Positions 33,084 through 41,964 of a DNA stretch of 56,814 nucleotides are shown piece after piece. The position numbers and the translations under genes were made by a program. Below the pieces are notes generated by a model. It saw only the letters and a program-made list of their open reading frames with translations. It ran no database searches and was not told the DNA's origin. This DNA comes from Candidatus Poribacteria bacterium (GTDB lineage: Bacteria > Poribacteria > WGA-4E > WGA-3G): positions 1 to 56,814 of the forward strand of contig JAGFCB010000174.1 of the NCBI GenBank assembly GCA_022394775.1, in the 5' to 3' direction. Numbering within the stretch: position 1 is the first letter of the stretch; each line of letters begins with the position of its first letter.

Positions 33084-35015
33084 CTAAAGCGTATGACCTG
33101 CACCAGACGATGGCATGTAGAGATTCAAGGCGAAACTAATGAGACTCAGGATACTGCGCGGGATGTAATCGCCTAAAACGAGACCGAGGAAAAAGGGGAT
33201 CGCTTTACGATATGTCTGCCATCCTGAAAACCTGAGGATTAGAAACTTAATGAGCCAACTCACCATCACAGGGAACCAGAAGTAAATGAGTCCACCCCAT
33301 GACGCGCCTGAAAGCACATAGCCCGATGGGTGCAGTGTCCACCAGAGCAGTCGCGTCCGCAGGAAATTGAGCAAAAACACGAAGCCGAATCCACCAGACA
33401 TAAAGACAACCCCGCCAATATCGGGTTCTTTCGGATGCTGCAGCCAACTCTGCAACGGGTTGAAGCTCTCCCATCCAAAGCGTCCGACCACGCCTTGGCA
33501 TTGGGCGAGTACGCCATACTGATACGCCACTTGTAAATACGTCCAGAACGTTGCTAACGCGCCGACCGCGATAGCGAGTGCCATTCCTAAGAGTAAAGTC
33601 TTGCCTGGCATTCCTGAGCGTTCACCGATCCGTAGGGATTCAATCTGGTTCGGCATCGGGTGCGAGCGATTACAACGGTTGAAAGCGTAAAGGAAGGTCA
33701 TTACTGTGAGATTTGCGGCACCCAATCGCCGGGTTCCGAACATACTCACCATCATCTGTCTCGGATTGATACCGATGACTTCGTGGTAAGGGGGTCCAAG
33801 TTCCGCGCGCACGCGTCCGATCGCGATCGCAAACGCGATGAACAGGGCATAAAACACGCCGATTGCCCATAGCGACATCCCCGCCACATAACAGAATCCA
33901 AAGACAAGACCCACGCTAAAGACTGTTAGAACTGCCACAGTCCGATAGGAGAAGGGCTCTCTACTATCGTCTCCGCGTTCGCGTCCGATGACATGTCGGA
34001 AGAAGCGTGCGAAATGCCGGCGACTCATCCAGAGGGTCAACACAGCGATACCTACCCAAGCCCCAGAAGCCCGGTCATTGAGATGCAGAACACTGATATT
34101 TGTGACACCGACTGCACTGGCGATGACGCGTTCAGCACGCGTGAGCCAAAAGAAAAACCATGTTGAGAAAGCGAGATCGAGCGGCATGAAATAAGTGAGT
34201 CCGACAATCGCAAGGTTAAAGGACATTGAAGCATAACCGATTGCGTTCCAAGGGCGTTCAGTAAAATGCCGGTCAAGTCGGTAGTTAGGCGGTAGCGCAG
34301 GAATGACGGGGAAAATATCGTGTAACCCAGCCATCACGCGCAGCAGCGCAGCGATCCCGAATCCAAACCAGAGCGTACGAGTCCGGAAAAAACTGCGATT
34401 CGTTGTCATCTGCAGCGGCAGTTGTGTTAGCGGGAAACTGAGTTTCTCGCGTTCCATCCACTGCTTACGGAGTAGCAGTCCTAAACAGAGTAGTGAACCG
34501 TAGAGGAGAAAAATAAAGCCTGACCAGAGGAGTGCGGGTCTTATCCAGATGCGGAGGTGTTCCGCCCAGTAGATGCTGGATTCACCTTCATAATAGCCTG
34601 CTAAAAACTCAAACTCATGGACCGTGAGCCATGCGGGGATGTGGTGCAGGAAGAGTTGTGACCATTCGTTTTCAGGGCTTGCAAACCAGAACGGATGCGC
34701 AAGTGTCCCCATCAAAATCGCCATCATCGCATGCCCTGAGATCGTGGACACCATTGTCACCATAATGTAGATGAGTAGCAACTCTGCGGGGGTGAACGCA
34801 ATACGGGGTGAAAGCTTGCGGAGTAAGACGTTGAACGCTATGAGTACAACCAACGTGAAAACGGCGTTAGAAAACGGTGAAACCAGGGTGTAGACTGCAT
34901 ACCAGAGCTCGCTGGCGATTCCCACCCAGTAAGCGTTAACGACGACTAAGATTAATCCGACGATAAGCGCTTTTTTGGTGATGACATCGGGTGGGTTTGC
35001 TGTTCTGGAATTCAT
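33084..35015 (-). CDS. Large polytopic membrane protein (DUF6785/DUF6784-like)
   Basis: 643 residues from the ATG at 35015; a TTG at 35057 is an alternative. About 12-14 hydrophobic helices. Features: AELLLIYIMVTMVSTISGHAMMAI, REKLSFPLTQLPLQM, RLDRHFTERPWNAIGYASM, RAELGPPYHEVIGINPRQMM, ending in GLVLGDYIPRSILSLISFALNLYMPS. I associate this arrangement with DUF6785/6784 proteins common in Poribacteria and Planctomycetes and with a faint likeness to oligopeptide transporters. Substrate unknown. Confidence 0.7.
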   Translation of the reverse strand: MNSRTANPPDVITKKALIVGLILVVVNAYWVGIASELWYAVYTLVSPFSNAVFTLVVLIAFNVLLRKLSPRIAFTPAELLLIYIMVTMVSTISGHAMMAILMGTLAHPFWFASPENEWSQLFLHHIPAWLTVHEFEFLAGYYEGESSIYWAEHLRIWIRPALLWSGFIFLLYGSLLCLGLLLRKQWMEREKLSFPLTQLPLQMTTNRSFFRTRTLWFGFGIAALLRVMAGLHDIFPVIPALPPNYRLDRHFTERPWNAIGYASMSFNLAIVGLTYFMPLDLAFSTWFFFWLTRAERVIASAVGVTNISVLHLNDRASGAWVGIAVLTLWMSRRHFARFFRHVIGRERGDDSREPFSYRTVAVLTVFSVGLVFGFCYVAGMSLWAIGVFYALFIAFAIAIGRVRAELGPPYHEVIGINPRQMMVSMFGTRRLGAANLTVMTFLYAFNRCNRSHPMPNQIESLRIGERSGMPGKTLLLGMALAIAVGALATFWTYLQVAYQYGVLAQCQGVVGRFGWESFNPLQSWLQHPKEPDIGGVVFMSGGFGFVFLLNFLRTRLLWWTLHPSGYVLSGASWGGLIYFWFPVMVSWLIKFLILRFSGWQTYRKAIPFFLGLVLGDYIPRSILSLISFALNLYMPSSGAGHTL

Positions 35016-35079
35016 ACTTCTGGATTCAAATGGAGAATATCGCTTTTTTGCGTCCAAATGTCCACTATGTGCTTCGGTT

Positions 35080-35091
35080 TGCGTAAGTCCT
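35080..35091. repeat. Isolated right end of element C
   Basis: TGCGTAAGTCCT, identical to the right end at 29532-29543, without a matching left end. Lies between the membrane protein gene and the protease gene. Confidence 0.5.
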
Positions 35092-35123
35092 GTCTATATT
35101 GTAGAGGCGGTTAAAAAACCGCA

Positions 35124-36668
35124 CTACTGTTCCTGGGGCGACGGCAATTGCTCTTCAGGTGTCGCTGCGTCGGGGGCTACAGGTGTATTGGCTTGCGTCG
35201 TTGAAAGCGGTTCCGCCGGTTCTGGTGGGTTAAGATACTTAGCGACCTCATCAGCGTTAATGATTCGGATAGCCTCTCGTAGTTGCTGGTCGTATTTCAG
35301 ATTAACGACTTGCTCAATACCGACATAAAGGTTAAAAACCTGCTCAGCACGCTGTTTTAACCACTTTAGGCTGACATGGATGCGCTCTTCTTCAAGCATC
35401 TGTTGTAACTCTGGGAGTTCGTCTGCAATTTTGGAAAAATCTGTCGGCAGCTTCTCGAATTGCTTATGCTGTTCATCAATCCACTTTGTGATGAAATTGC
35501 TGAGCGTATCGGAGGCATCCACCTTTCTGAGCATTATCTGTTCTATCTCATCGGGTTCCTCATCAGCAATAGAGACGTGCGGCGTAATTCCTACTTCGTT
35601 GATTGCGGTGCCATTGGGTGTGTAATAGGACGAGATCGTCAATGATATGGAACCACCGTCTGATAATGGATACCGTTTTTGGACGAGCCCTTTGCCGTAA
35701 GTCTTTTGCCCGACGAGGATACCGCGGCGCGTATCTTTAATCGCACCCGCCACAATTTCGGAAGCACTTGCACTGAATTCATTGACGAGAACAACGATCG
35801 GAATGTCCTGTGGGCAGAGGGTATCAGATGTTGCGCGGTACGCCTCGTTAAAATCGCTTTTTCTCCCTTTTGTTGAGACAATAACACCTTCGTTAATAAA
35901 AGTGTCGGCAATATGGTATGCAGCGTTCAGCAAACCGCCCTGATTGTGGCGTAAGTCTAAAATGAGTGCTTTCATGCCAGCATCTTTATGGGCTTCCAGG
36001 GCTTTGTTAAATTCATCTTCCGTGCCTTCTGTGCGTTTACTACCGATAAAACCTGTAATTCGGATATAGCCGATATCATTCTCAAGCATCGTTGATTTGA
36101 CGCTGTTGATAGGGATCCTGCCTCGGGTCAATGTCACATCAAAAGGATCAAGAAATTTACGTTTGACTGTAATGGTGACCTCAGTGCCAACTACACCCCT
36201 GAGTAAGTCAATAACATCATCAATCCGCATGCCTGTTTTTTCACTGAGATGGATCTGTTTACCGTTAACTTTGGTAATGTAATCCCCCGCTTGGAGGTTC
36301 GCGCGTGCGGCGGGTGTGTTTGGAATCGGTTTAGAGATTTTAATGAACCCGCGATGGTCGTAGTAGATTTGAACACCGAGTCCTCCAAATTCAGCATTAT
36401 AAAGGTTTTCAACAGCGCGTTGATGTTCGCGCGGTGAAACATAATATGTGTATGGGTCATCAAGAGAAGCAAGTGCCCCTTTAATTGAACCCCGTAACAT
36501 ATCATTGCTATCTTCTATCGGTTTGTAGTAGTTTGAGGTGGCGATTTTGATAGCTTCACTGAGCGTATCATTCCCGCTCATCCCATGTTTTTGGCTCGGA
36601 TTGATGAGGAAGAACGGAATACCGATAGCAAGCACTAAAACGATAAAGGACAAAGTGTATCTTTTCAT
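35124..36668 (-). CDS. Carboxy-terminal processing peptidase (S41, CtpA-like)
   Basis: 514 residues, AAGGA before the ATG. N-terminal signal/anchor (LSFIVLVLAIGIPFFLI), then YVSPREHQRAVENLYNAEFGGLGVQI, a PDZ domain (about 90-170, PAARANLQAGDYITKVNG), and the S41 core with LILDLRHNQGGLL, the nucleophile Ser in FSASASEIVAGAI and the Lys in VGQKTYGKGLVQ. The C-terminal 150 residues are helical and end in a Pro/Ala-rich tail. Periplasmic Ser/Lys protease in envelope protein turnover. Complete. Confidence 0.92.
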   Translation of the reverse strand: MKRYTLSFIVLVLAIGIPFFLINPSQKHGMSGNDTLSEAIKIATSNYYKPIEDSNDMLRGSIKGALASLDDPYTYYVSPREHQRAVENLYNAEFGGLGVQIYYDHRGFIKISKPIPNTPAARANLQAGDYITKVNGKQIHLSEKTGMRIDDVIDLLRGVVGTEVTITVKRKFLDPFDVTLTRGRIPINSVKSTMLENDIGYIRITGFIGSKRTEGTEDEFNKALEAHKDAGMKALILDLRHNQGGLLNAAYHIADTFINEGVIVSTKGRKSDFNEAYRATSDTLCPQDIPIVVLVNEFSASASEIVAGAIKDTRRGILVGQKTYGKGLVQKRYPLSDGGSISLTISSYYTPNGTAINEVGITPHVSIADEEPDEIEQIMLRKVDASDTLSNFITKWIDEQHKQFEKLPTDFSKIADELPELQQMLEEERIHVSLKWLKQRAEQVFNLYVGIEQVVNLKYDQQLREAIRIINADEVAKYLNPPEPAEPLSTTQANTPVAPDAATPEEQLPSPQEQ

Positions 36669-36766
36669 GGGGTTTTCCTTCGTATTTTAGGATTTATTCT
36701 ACGCGCTCTTCAATTGTAACACGGATACGACATTAGTGCAATAGATTTTTTATCAGTCGTCAGTTT

Positions 36767-37675
36767 TCAGTCCGCTTGTGGTTGGGTCTTCCAGCGATTG
36801 TGAAGCCATAACCACTGTTCTGGGTATTTATGTATATACGCTTCTAACTGTTTCAGCATCTGTGTTGTGTAAAATTCGATGTCTCGTTCAAAATCATCGG
36901 AGGGTTTGACATGGATTGGAGATGAAATATGGACGTGGTGTTTATCATTGGGTTGGCGTATACTGATCGAAAAGAGGACCGGAGCACCGGTCTTACGGGC
37001 AATCACAGCAGGACCACGGGCTGCTGAAGCCGGTCTCCCCAGAAAATCGACGAATACACCTTCGGGACCCGCATTCTGATCCGCGAAAAAACCGACCGCT
37101 TCATTATTTTTAAGGGCGCGCAGCGTTTCACGGACTGCCTGCTTCCGCGGGATGAGCGCTAAACTCATCTGCTCGCGATGCCGCCAAATATAGGTATTGA
37201 GTAGCGCGTTTTTCAGCGGGAAAGCAATGGCTTTCGCACGATTCGGGATCAGCGCACCGTATACCAACGATAGAAGTTCCCAATTCCCGAAATGCGGGAG
37301 AAATACAATCGCGCCTTTGCCTTCTTCTAAAGCACTATGGAGATTTTCTTTGCCTTCTACAGTGACCTCGTTCCAAATATTTTCGGTGTTAAGTTTGGGG
37401 AACCGGAGGAACTCGATGCAGGTTTTGCCGACGTTAATGAAACTCGCCTTACAGATTTCTCTGTGCTGTTGTGCTGTGAGATGGTTGCCGAACGCGATTT
37501 GTAAATTATCCGCTGCAATCTCACGTCGTTTTTTGACGAGATAATAGAACAAAAGTCCTATACAGCGTCCGAGTTGCAGTGCCCATCTCTTAGGAAGCCG
37601 ACGGCACCACCCCCCGAAGAGAGAGACGATCCTATATATGCATCTATCTTTCCATTTACTGCGCGCATTCGGCAT
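36767..37675 (-). CDS. Lipid A acyltransferase (LpxL/HtrB family)
   Basis: 302 residues from the ATG at 37675 (AAAGGAAAA upstream), chosen over a start nine codons earlier. Catalytic HX4E motif in FLPHFGNWELLS; further blocks LKNNEAVGFFADQNAGPEGVFVDFLGRPA and VIARKTGAPVLFSISIRQ. N-terminal membrane helix (LQLGRCIGLLFYYLVKKRR). Adds secondary acyl chains to lipid A at the inner membrane, so it is evidence for an LPS-type outer membrane. Confidence 0.88.
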   Translation of the reverse strand: MPNARSKWKDRCIYRIVSLFGGWCRRLPKRWALQLGRCIGLLFYYLVKKRREIAADNLQIAFGNHLTAQQHREICKASFINVGKTCIEFLRFPKLNTENIWNEVTVEGKENLHSALEEGKGAIVFLPHFGNWELLSLVYGALIPNRAKAIAFPLKNALLNTYIWRHREQMSLALIPRKQAVRETLRALKNNEAVGFFADQNAGPEGVFVDFLGRPASAARGPAVIARKTGAPVLFSISIRQPNDKHHVHISSPIHVKPSDDFERDIEFYTTQMLKQLEAYIHKYPEQWLWLHNRWKTQPQAD

Positions 37676-38069
37676 CCTGTTTTCCTTTGTGCATGAATCC
37701 AATAATAGATAACCTAAGTTGCCACTTTTGTGGCATAGCCTGTTAGGCTGTGCCTATGCGTCCGCGGACAAACAATGGACTGGATAAAAACACAGATTTC
37801 ATAACTAAAGTCTTGTCCATAGCAACTTGGGTTAATAGATAGAGTATACCACACCTATCTGTCCGAAGCAATGCATTCGTTCCCGAATAGGTGCCAACGA
37901 ATGTCTTTGTGCTTGACACAAAGGTGGGAAACCTATAGAATGACTGCATAGCCGAGACCTGGCTCGTGAACTAAAACACTTCAACAGTTCTATATCGTTC
38001 TTACGTTCCGTAGCACGATATAGCTTCCCCAGTTTCCTAAGAGCTGTGGACACGATGCTCGGAGAACAG
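37676..38069. other. Intergenic region with hairpins and a promoter
   Basis: Holds hairpin GGCATAGCC-TGTTA-GGCTGTGCC (37732-37754), an ACCTAT...ATAGGT inverted pair around 37851-37892, a strong promoter (37913-37941), and a TATATCG...CGATATA hairpin in the leader (about 37991-38022). The structured 120-nt leader could be regulatory; it matches no riboswitch I know. Confidence 0.5.
37913..37941 (+). promoter_or_regulatory. Sigma70-type promoter
   Basis: TTGACA (37913-37918), 17-bp spacer, TAGAAT (37936-37941). Same -35, spacing and -10 as the tRNA-Arg promoter. Drives the membrane protein gene at 38070 through a leader of about 120 nt. Confidence 0.75.
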
Positions 38070-38978
38070 ATGTTAGATTCGACGGATACACCAAAAACAG
38101 ACAACAACCAAATACCTATGTTACAACCGATGGAACTCGGGGGTATTTTGGATAACGCCTTGAGTCTCTATCGAAATCACTTTCGGATATTTTTGGCGGT
38201 AATCTCTATCTATATCGTCTGGATCGGATTTCAAGAGGCGGTAGTTGTCTGGTTATTAGAAAAATACAACACACCGAACTTCGACAATTTAATTTCTGAT
38301 GTAGATAGTCTGTTAGATAGCCTTGTGTATATGTTCGGTATCGGTGTCCTCGTCGTTGCGAGCAGCGAAATTTATTTAGGGAGACAGGTTACATTTCAAA
38401 TCGCATTACAGCGGTTTTGTTCCCGCTTTCCGGCGTATCTTGGCAGTTCACTGCTCTTTTTAATCCCTTATACGATTCTAACGTTAGATTCAATTGGGAT
38501 GTCAACGTTAATGGCAGTGCTTATACTCCTCTCTTTCCCTTTTTTGTGTGTATTTTACATCGGTTGGGTTTTCTACGGTCCTGCCGTATTATTTGAAGGA
38601 TATACAACTGTGGAAGCATTTGGGCGGAGTAGGACATTAGTCCGAGGGACCTGGATGCGCGTCTGCAGAATAACTTTTGCAATTTTATTACTTCAAATGG
38701 CCCTATACTATGTATTGGGGAACTCTTTAGGTGTTCTTTTTGCTTTATTCGGAATAGTTCAAGACGGGAGCCTAATGGAGACAGTTGGAGATCTGCTCAG
38801 TTTGAAATATGCAGATATGCGTCCAACATCTTTGAATTCGCTGATTATGTATATTGTCTATCTTGGCGCAGAAGCCTTGACGTTCCCGATTTATGCGATC
38901 GGTATAACGCTCTTTTACTATGACTTGCGTATCCGAAAAGAGGGATTTGATATTGAGATGCAAATCCGTAATTCATAG
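38070..38978 (+). CDS. Multi-spanning membrane protein, GPDPase-membrane-domain-like (copy 1)
   Basis: 302 residues from the ATG at 38070 (GGAG 7 nt upstream). About six hydrophobic helices. Family hallmarks shared with four other genes nearby: MELGGILDNALSLYRNHFR near the N-terminus, a central SRTLVRGTWMRV block, and a C-terminal LFYYDLRIRKEGFDIEMQ. This pattern resembles the membrane domain of glycerophosphodiester phosphodiesterases; no catalytic domain is attached. Role unknown, probably in the envelope. Confidence 0.75.
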   Translation: MLDSTDTPKTDNNQIPMLQPMELGGILDNALSLYRNHFRIFLAVISIYIVWIGFQEAVVVWLLEKYNTPNFDNLISDVDSLLDSLVYMFGIGVLVVASSEIYLGRQVTFQIALQRFCSRFPAYLGSSLLFLIPYTILTLDSIGMSTLMAVLILLSFPFLCVFYIGWVFYGPAVLFEGYTTVEAFGRSRTLVRGTWMRVCRITFAILLLQMALYYVLGNSLGVLFALFGIVQDGSLMETVGDLLSLKYADMRPTSLNSLIMYIVYLGAEALTFPIYAIGITLFYYDLRIRKEGFDIEMQIRNS

Positions 38979-38996
38979 GCACTTGATGTAGCATGA

Positions 38997-39129
38997 CTAT
39001 TTAGTGCTCAGTTTTTTCGTCCAATTTTGGATACCCCAGGCCCCGCAGGTGCGGTTTGGAACCGCACCGGACTTAAAAAAGAAGATTCAAAAATGTAGAA
39101 AATCCGGTAATTTATCGAAAACTAAATAG
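38997..39129. mobile_element. Element B, copy 2 (133 bp)
   Basis: CTATTTAGTG at the left and AACTAAATAG at the right (one mismatch in the inverted repeat). Same length and sequence as 29348-29480 with scattered differences. It sits between the stop at 38978 and the promoter at 39136. Confidence 0.8.
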
Positions 39130-39135
39130 CCCTGC

Positions 39136-39164
39136 TTGATGTAGTAAGTTAGGTGTGATAAACT
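39136..39164 (+). promoter_or_regulatory. Probable promoter of the second membrane protein gene
   Basis: TTGATG (39136-39141), 17-bp spacer, TAAACT (39159-39164), with TG one base before the -10. It begins only 7 bp after element B. Confidence 0.5.
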
Positions 39165-39204
39165 AACCGAATGTAACGACTTTGCTGAGACCTCTGGAGG
39201 CACT

Positions 39205-40134
39205 ATGAACGAACGCAACGATTTAGCGCGTGAAAATACGACTGAAATTGCTACGACCGCCCTTCAACCGATGTCTTTCGTAGATATTCTGGACGGGATG
39301 TTTAGTCTCTATCGGAGCCACTTTCGACTCTTTTTTGGGATTATTGCTGTTTACCTTGTTTTCGGATTTGTGTTGGATCATGTTGCCATGTATGCGCTTA
39401 TGGGGTCCTCACCGATTGCAAGCCTTATGATATCAATATTGACTTCTATTGTTAGTTATTTGATATCCCTTTTAGTGGCTGCCGGATTAATTTACGCAAG
39501 TGTGCAGGTGTATTTAGGTAGAGATATAACCTCTCAAGCAGCCTTAAAACAGGGATGGCGACGTTTTTTACCGTTTCTTGGTAGTAGTATTCTCTGGGGG
39601 GTAGTTGTAGGTGCTTTTTTGTTTCTTCCAATTATCAGTGTCCTGATTGGAACTTTATTGTCAATCCACTGGAGTCTTAATTTATTAATTGTAGTCGTCT
39701 GTGTTCCATTCGCGATCTATTTCTCGGTTCGATTGGGACTCTATACGCTTCCTGTATTGCTTGAGGAAACTACAGCAGTGAATGCGTTGCGACGTAGTAC
39801 GGAATTGGTTAAGGGGACTTGGTGGCGGGTGTTTGGGATTATGTTAGCGATTTCTGTGATTGTTTTCATGATAGTGTTTATACTTTTAACTTCTTTCATC
39901 GTCTTAGTAATGGTGACCGGTGCTGAGGATGCTACCCTTCTGGAGACGCTCACTCGTCTATTTGTGTCAACTCCAGACGTAACAGGATGGCTCCTTTATT
40001 CAGGGCGAACGCTTATTATTTTAACCATTGCTGGCCTCATAATGCCCATCAGTACTATCGGTTCCGTCCTGCTCTACTTTGACCTCCGAATTCGGAAAGA
40101 GGCTCTTGACATCGAGATGCAAGTAACGGATTAA
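39205..40134 (+). CDS. Multi-spanning membrane protein, GPDPase-membrane-domain-like (copy 2)
   Basis: 309 residues, GGAGG 5 nt before the ATG. Same family as 38070-38978: MSFVDILDGMFSLYRSHFRLF, STELVKGTWWRVFGIM, LLYFDLRIRKEALDIEMQ. About six to seven hydrophobic helices. The high similarity at both ends suggests tandem duplication of the neighbouring gene, followed by insertion of element B between them. Confidence 0.75.
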   Translation: MNERNDLARENTTEIATTALQPMSFVDILDGMFSLYRSHFRLFFGIIAVYLVFGFVLDHVAMYALMGSSPIASLMISILTSIVSYLISLLVAAGLIYASVQVYLGRDITSQAALKQGWRRFLPFLGSSILWGVVVGAFLFLPIISVLIGTLLSIHWSLNLLIVVVCVPFAIYFSVRLGLYTLPVLLEETTAVNALRRSTELVKGTWWRVFGIMLAISVIVFMIVFILLTSFIVLVMVTGAEDATLLETLTRLFVSTPDVTGWLLYSGRTLIILTIAGLIMPISTIGSVLLYFDLRIRKEALDIEMQVTD

Positions 40135-40179
40135 GAATTTGCCCACGCACTTTCCAAACACACCCGGGGGGAAATTGGA

Positions 40180-41280
40180 ATGGCTGAGAACCAACGCGCG
40201 AATCTTGCGAGAACAATTTTCACACAGTATCGGGACCACTGCGGATTGTTCTGGCGTATCATGTTACCAGTTGTCATTATTGGAATTGCTTTAGAAGTTG
40301 TGGTGTTTTTTAGCAATGTCACGCGCACTGAAAATTATATTGATGATGTATTTCGCGAAAATGTCTACACAACTGTCGGTAACGTTAACACAATCAGTGG
40401 CGTTTATCCGACGCTCTCACTGCCGAAAAAGGACGCTTCAGTAGAATCTTCTGAACCTGACGTAAGTTGGGGGATCCTGCCAATTCCGTATTTCACTTCG
40501 ACGGATAGTGAAGGAATTACATGGAACTGGGGGATCAATGTCCACAGTTTTGGTTACGGTCCTGCAATCCTTCTGCTACTGACGCTCTGTCCATTGTCTC
40601 TTGCTGTTGCGCGGATATCGCGTAGCTCACAGGTTTCTGAGGTCGCACTGGATGTGACACCTCTAACCGCACGTGAAATGTGGCGACAGACTGGACGTAA
40701 GGCATTTAAGATTTTGATTGCCTTTGTCTTCTTTATTTTATGTGTGGATGTCGTTAGTTATTTGAATGGTTTAGTTTCGTGGTTGGCGCCTTCACTGGTT
40801 CGTGGATTACCTATAGAGCTGGTGGGCATTTTGACTATAGTTTACCAAGCCTATTTTCTGGTAACGTTGAGCCTCTACAATTCGTGCCTCATCCTTGAGA
40901 ATAATTCCATTATAGGTATTTTCCGTCGGAGCCACGCGCTGGTCAGCGGTGCCAGATTGCGTTTTTTCGGAATTTATCTTTTAACTGGTTGGATAGCATC
41001 AGTTGTTACGTCGGTGCTGCTCGGTGTTGCGTTATTAGCGTTTTCTATGTTTACTCCAGATCTCGCACAGATTCGCGATGCGTTACCTCCTCTCAAATTC
41101 TTAAGTCTCTTCATTGGCGGTGATGTTGAGGTCGTCCTGCCGCAGTTGTTGAGCGTTCCTGCTACGGTGGCTATCCTTATTGTCAAGGGTTTGATTGCCA
41201 CCTTTTTCGTGCCGATATGGGCCATTTTAACGACCCATCTCTATTTACAACGCGCAGATGTTGAAAAAGAGGCGATATAA
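40180..41280 (+). CDS. Multi-spanning membrane protein (divergent relative)
   Basis: 366 residues with about six hydrophobic helices. It has a periplasmic or cytoplasmic loop of about 70 residues after the first helix (ENVYTTVGNVNTISGVYPTLSL), which the other copies lack. The block SHALVSGARLRFFGIYLLTGW corresponds to the RTLVRGTWMRV block of the relatives, and the C-terminus ends ILTTHLYLQRADVEKEA. It starts 46 bp after copy 2 and ends 2 bp before the DUF4129 gene, so it is in the operon. Confidence 0.7.
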   Translation: MAENQRANLARTIFTQYRDHCGLFWRIMLPVVIIGIALEVVVFFSNVTRTENYIDDVFRENVYTTVGNVNTISGVYPTLSLPKKDASVESSEPDVSWGILPIPYFTSTDSEGITWNWGINVHSFGYGPAILLLLTLCPLSLAVARISRSSQVSEVALDVTPLTAREMWRQTGRKAFKILIAFVFFILCVDVVSYLNGLVSWLAPSLVRGLPIELVGILTIVYQAYFLVTLSLYNSCLILENNSIIGIFRRSHALVSGARLRFFGIYLLTGWIASVVTSVLLGVALLAFSMFTPDLAQIRDALPPLKFLSLFIGGDVEVVLPQLLSVPATVAILIVKGLIATFFVPIWAILTTHLYLQRADVEKEAI

Positions 41281-41282
41281 CT

Positions 41283-41909
41283 GTGGAAAAGAGAATCTGT
41301 TTTTGCATCATAGCCTGCTTTGTGAGTTTTTCTGCGATTTTTGCGGCAGCAGCGGAAGAACAGGCGTTCCGAGAAGAACTGGAGGCACGCCCTTCAGAAA
41401 TGGAGGTCTCATACAAGGCGTACCGAGCGTATTTGGAAAAACTCATAGATGGCAGAAGATGGGATGCAAACCTCAAATATATCCTGTTTCCGCTGGGTGC
41501 CGTCGCGTTGGGTGTTGTGCTTATCTTCTTTATTCGACAAATCCGATTGAATCTAATCGGTGAGGCACAGGAAGAAGTAACAGAGACTGAATTGGAGCAT
41601 GTGGAGACAGAGCGGGCTGCGCTCGCACGTGCGGAGACAGCAGAGGCAGCAAGCGACTTTCGTGGCGCACTCCGCTTCCTCTATCTCTCAGCGATTTTGC
41701 ATCTCCAAGAACGCGGCGTGCTCCCTTACGATAAAAGTTTGACGAATCGTGAATACCTTCACCAAGCACAAGCGGATACTCAACTTCACACCGCACTCGG
41801 ACCTGCGATAACCGTTTTTGATGAGGTATGGTACGGACACAAGCCGTGCAATGCGGAAACCGTGGCAGGCTATCGAGACCTATTACAGAAAGTCTATGCG
41901 AGGCACTAA
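41283..41909 (+). CDS. DUF4129 domain protein
   Basis: 208 residues from a GTG. Signal peptide or first helix (CFCIIACFVSFSAIFAAAA), a short extracytoplasmic segment, one transmembrane helix (LFPLGAVALGVVLIFFIRQI), then a cytoplasmic domain with the DUF4129 signature SDFRGALRFLYLSAILHLQERG and LTNREYLHQ. DUF4129 proteins accompany MoxR/DUF58 clusters and some transglutaminase-like proteins. Function unknown; predicted envelope-associated complex. Confidence 0.8.
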   Translation: MEKRICFCIIACFVSFSAIFAAAAEEQAFREELEARPSEMEVSYKAYRAYLEKLIDGRRWDANLKYILFPLGAVALGVVLIFFIRQIRLNLIGEAQEEVTETELEHVETERAALARAETAEAASDFRGALRFLYLSAILHLQERGVLPYDKSLTNREYLHQAQADTQLHTALGPAITVFDEVWYGHKPCNAETVAGYRDLLQKVYARH

Positions 41910-41964
41910 ACAAGACTTACGCAGCACCGCTCGCCAGCGGCGTGTAATGTAAGCAAAGGCGAAA

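Noticed and set aside
37676..38069. Known ncRNA (SRP RNA, 6S RNA, RNase P)
   Set aside because: The hairpins lack the conserved cores of these RNAs.
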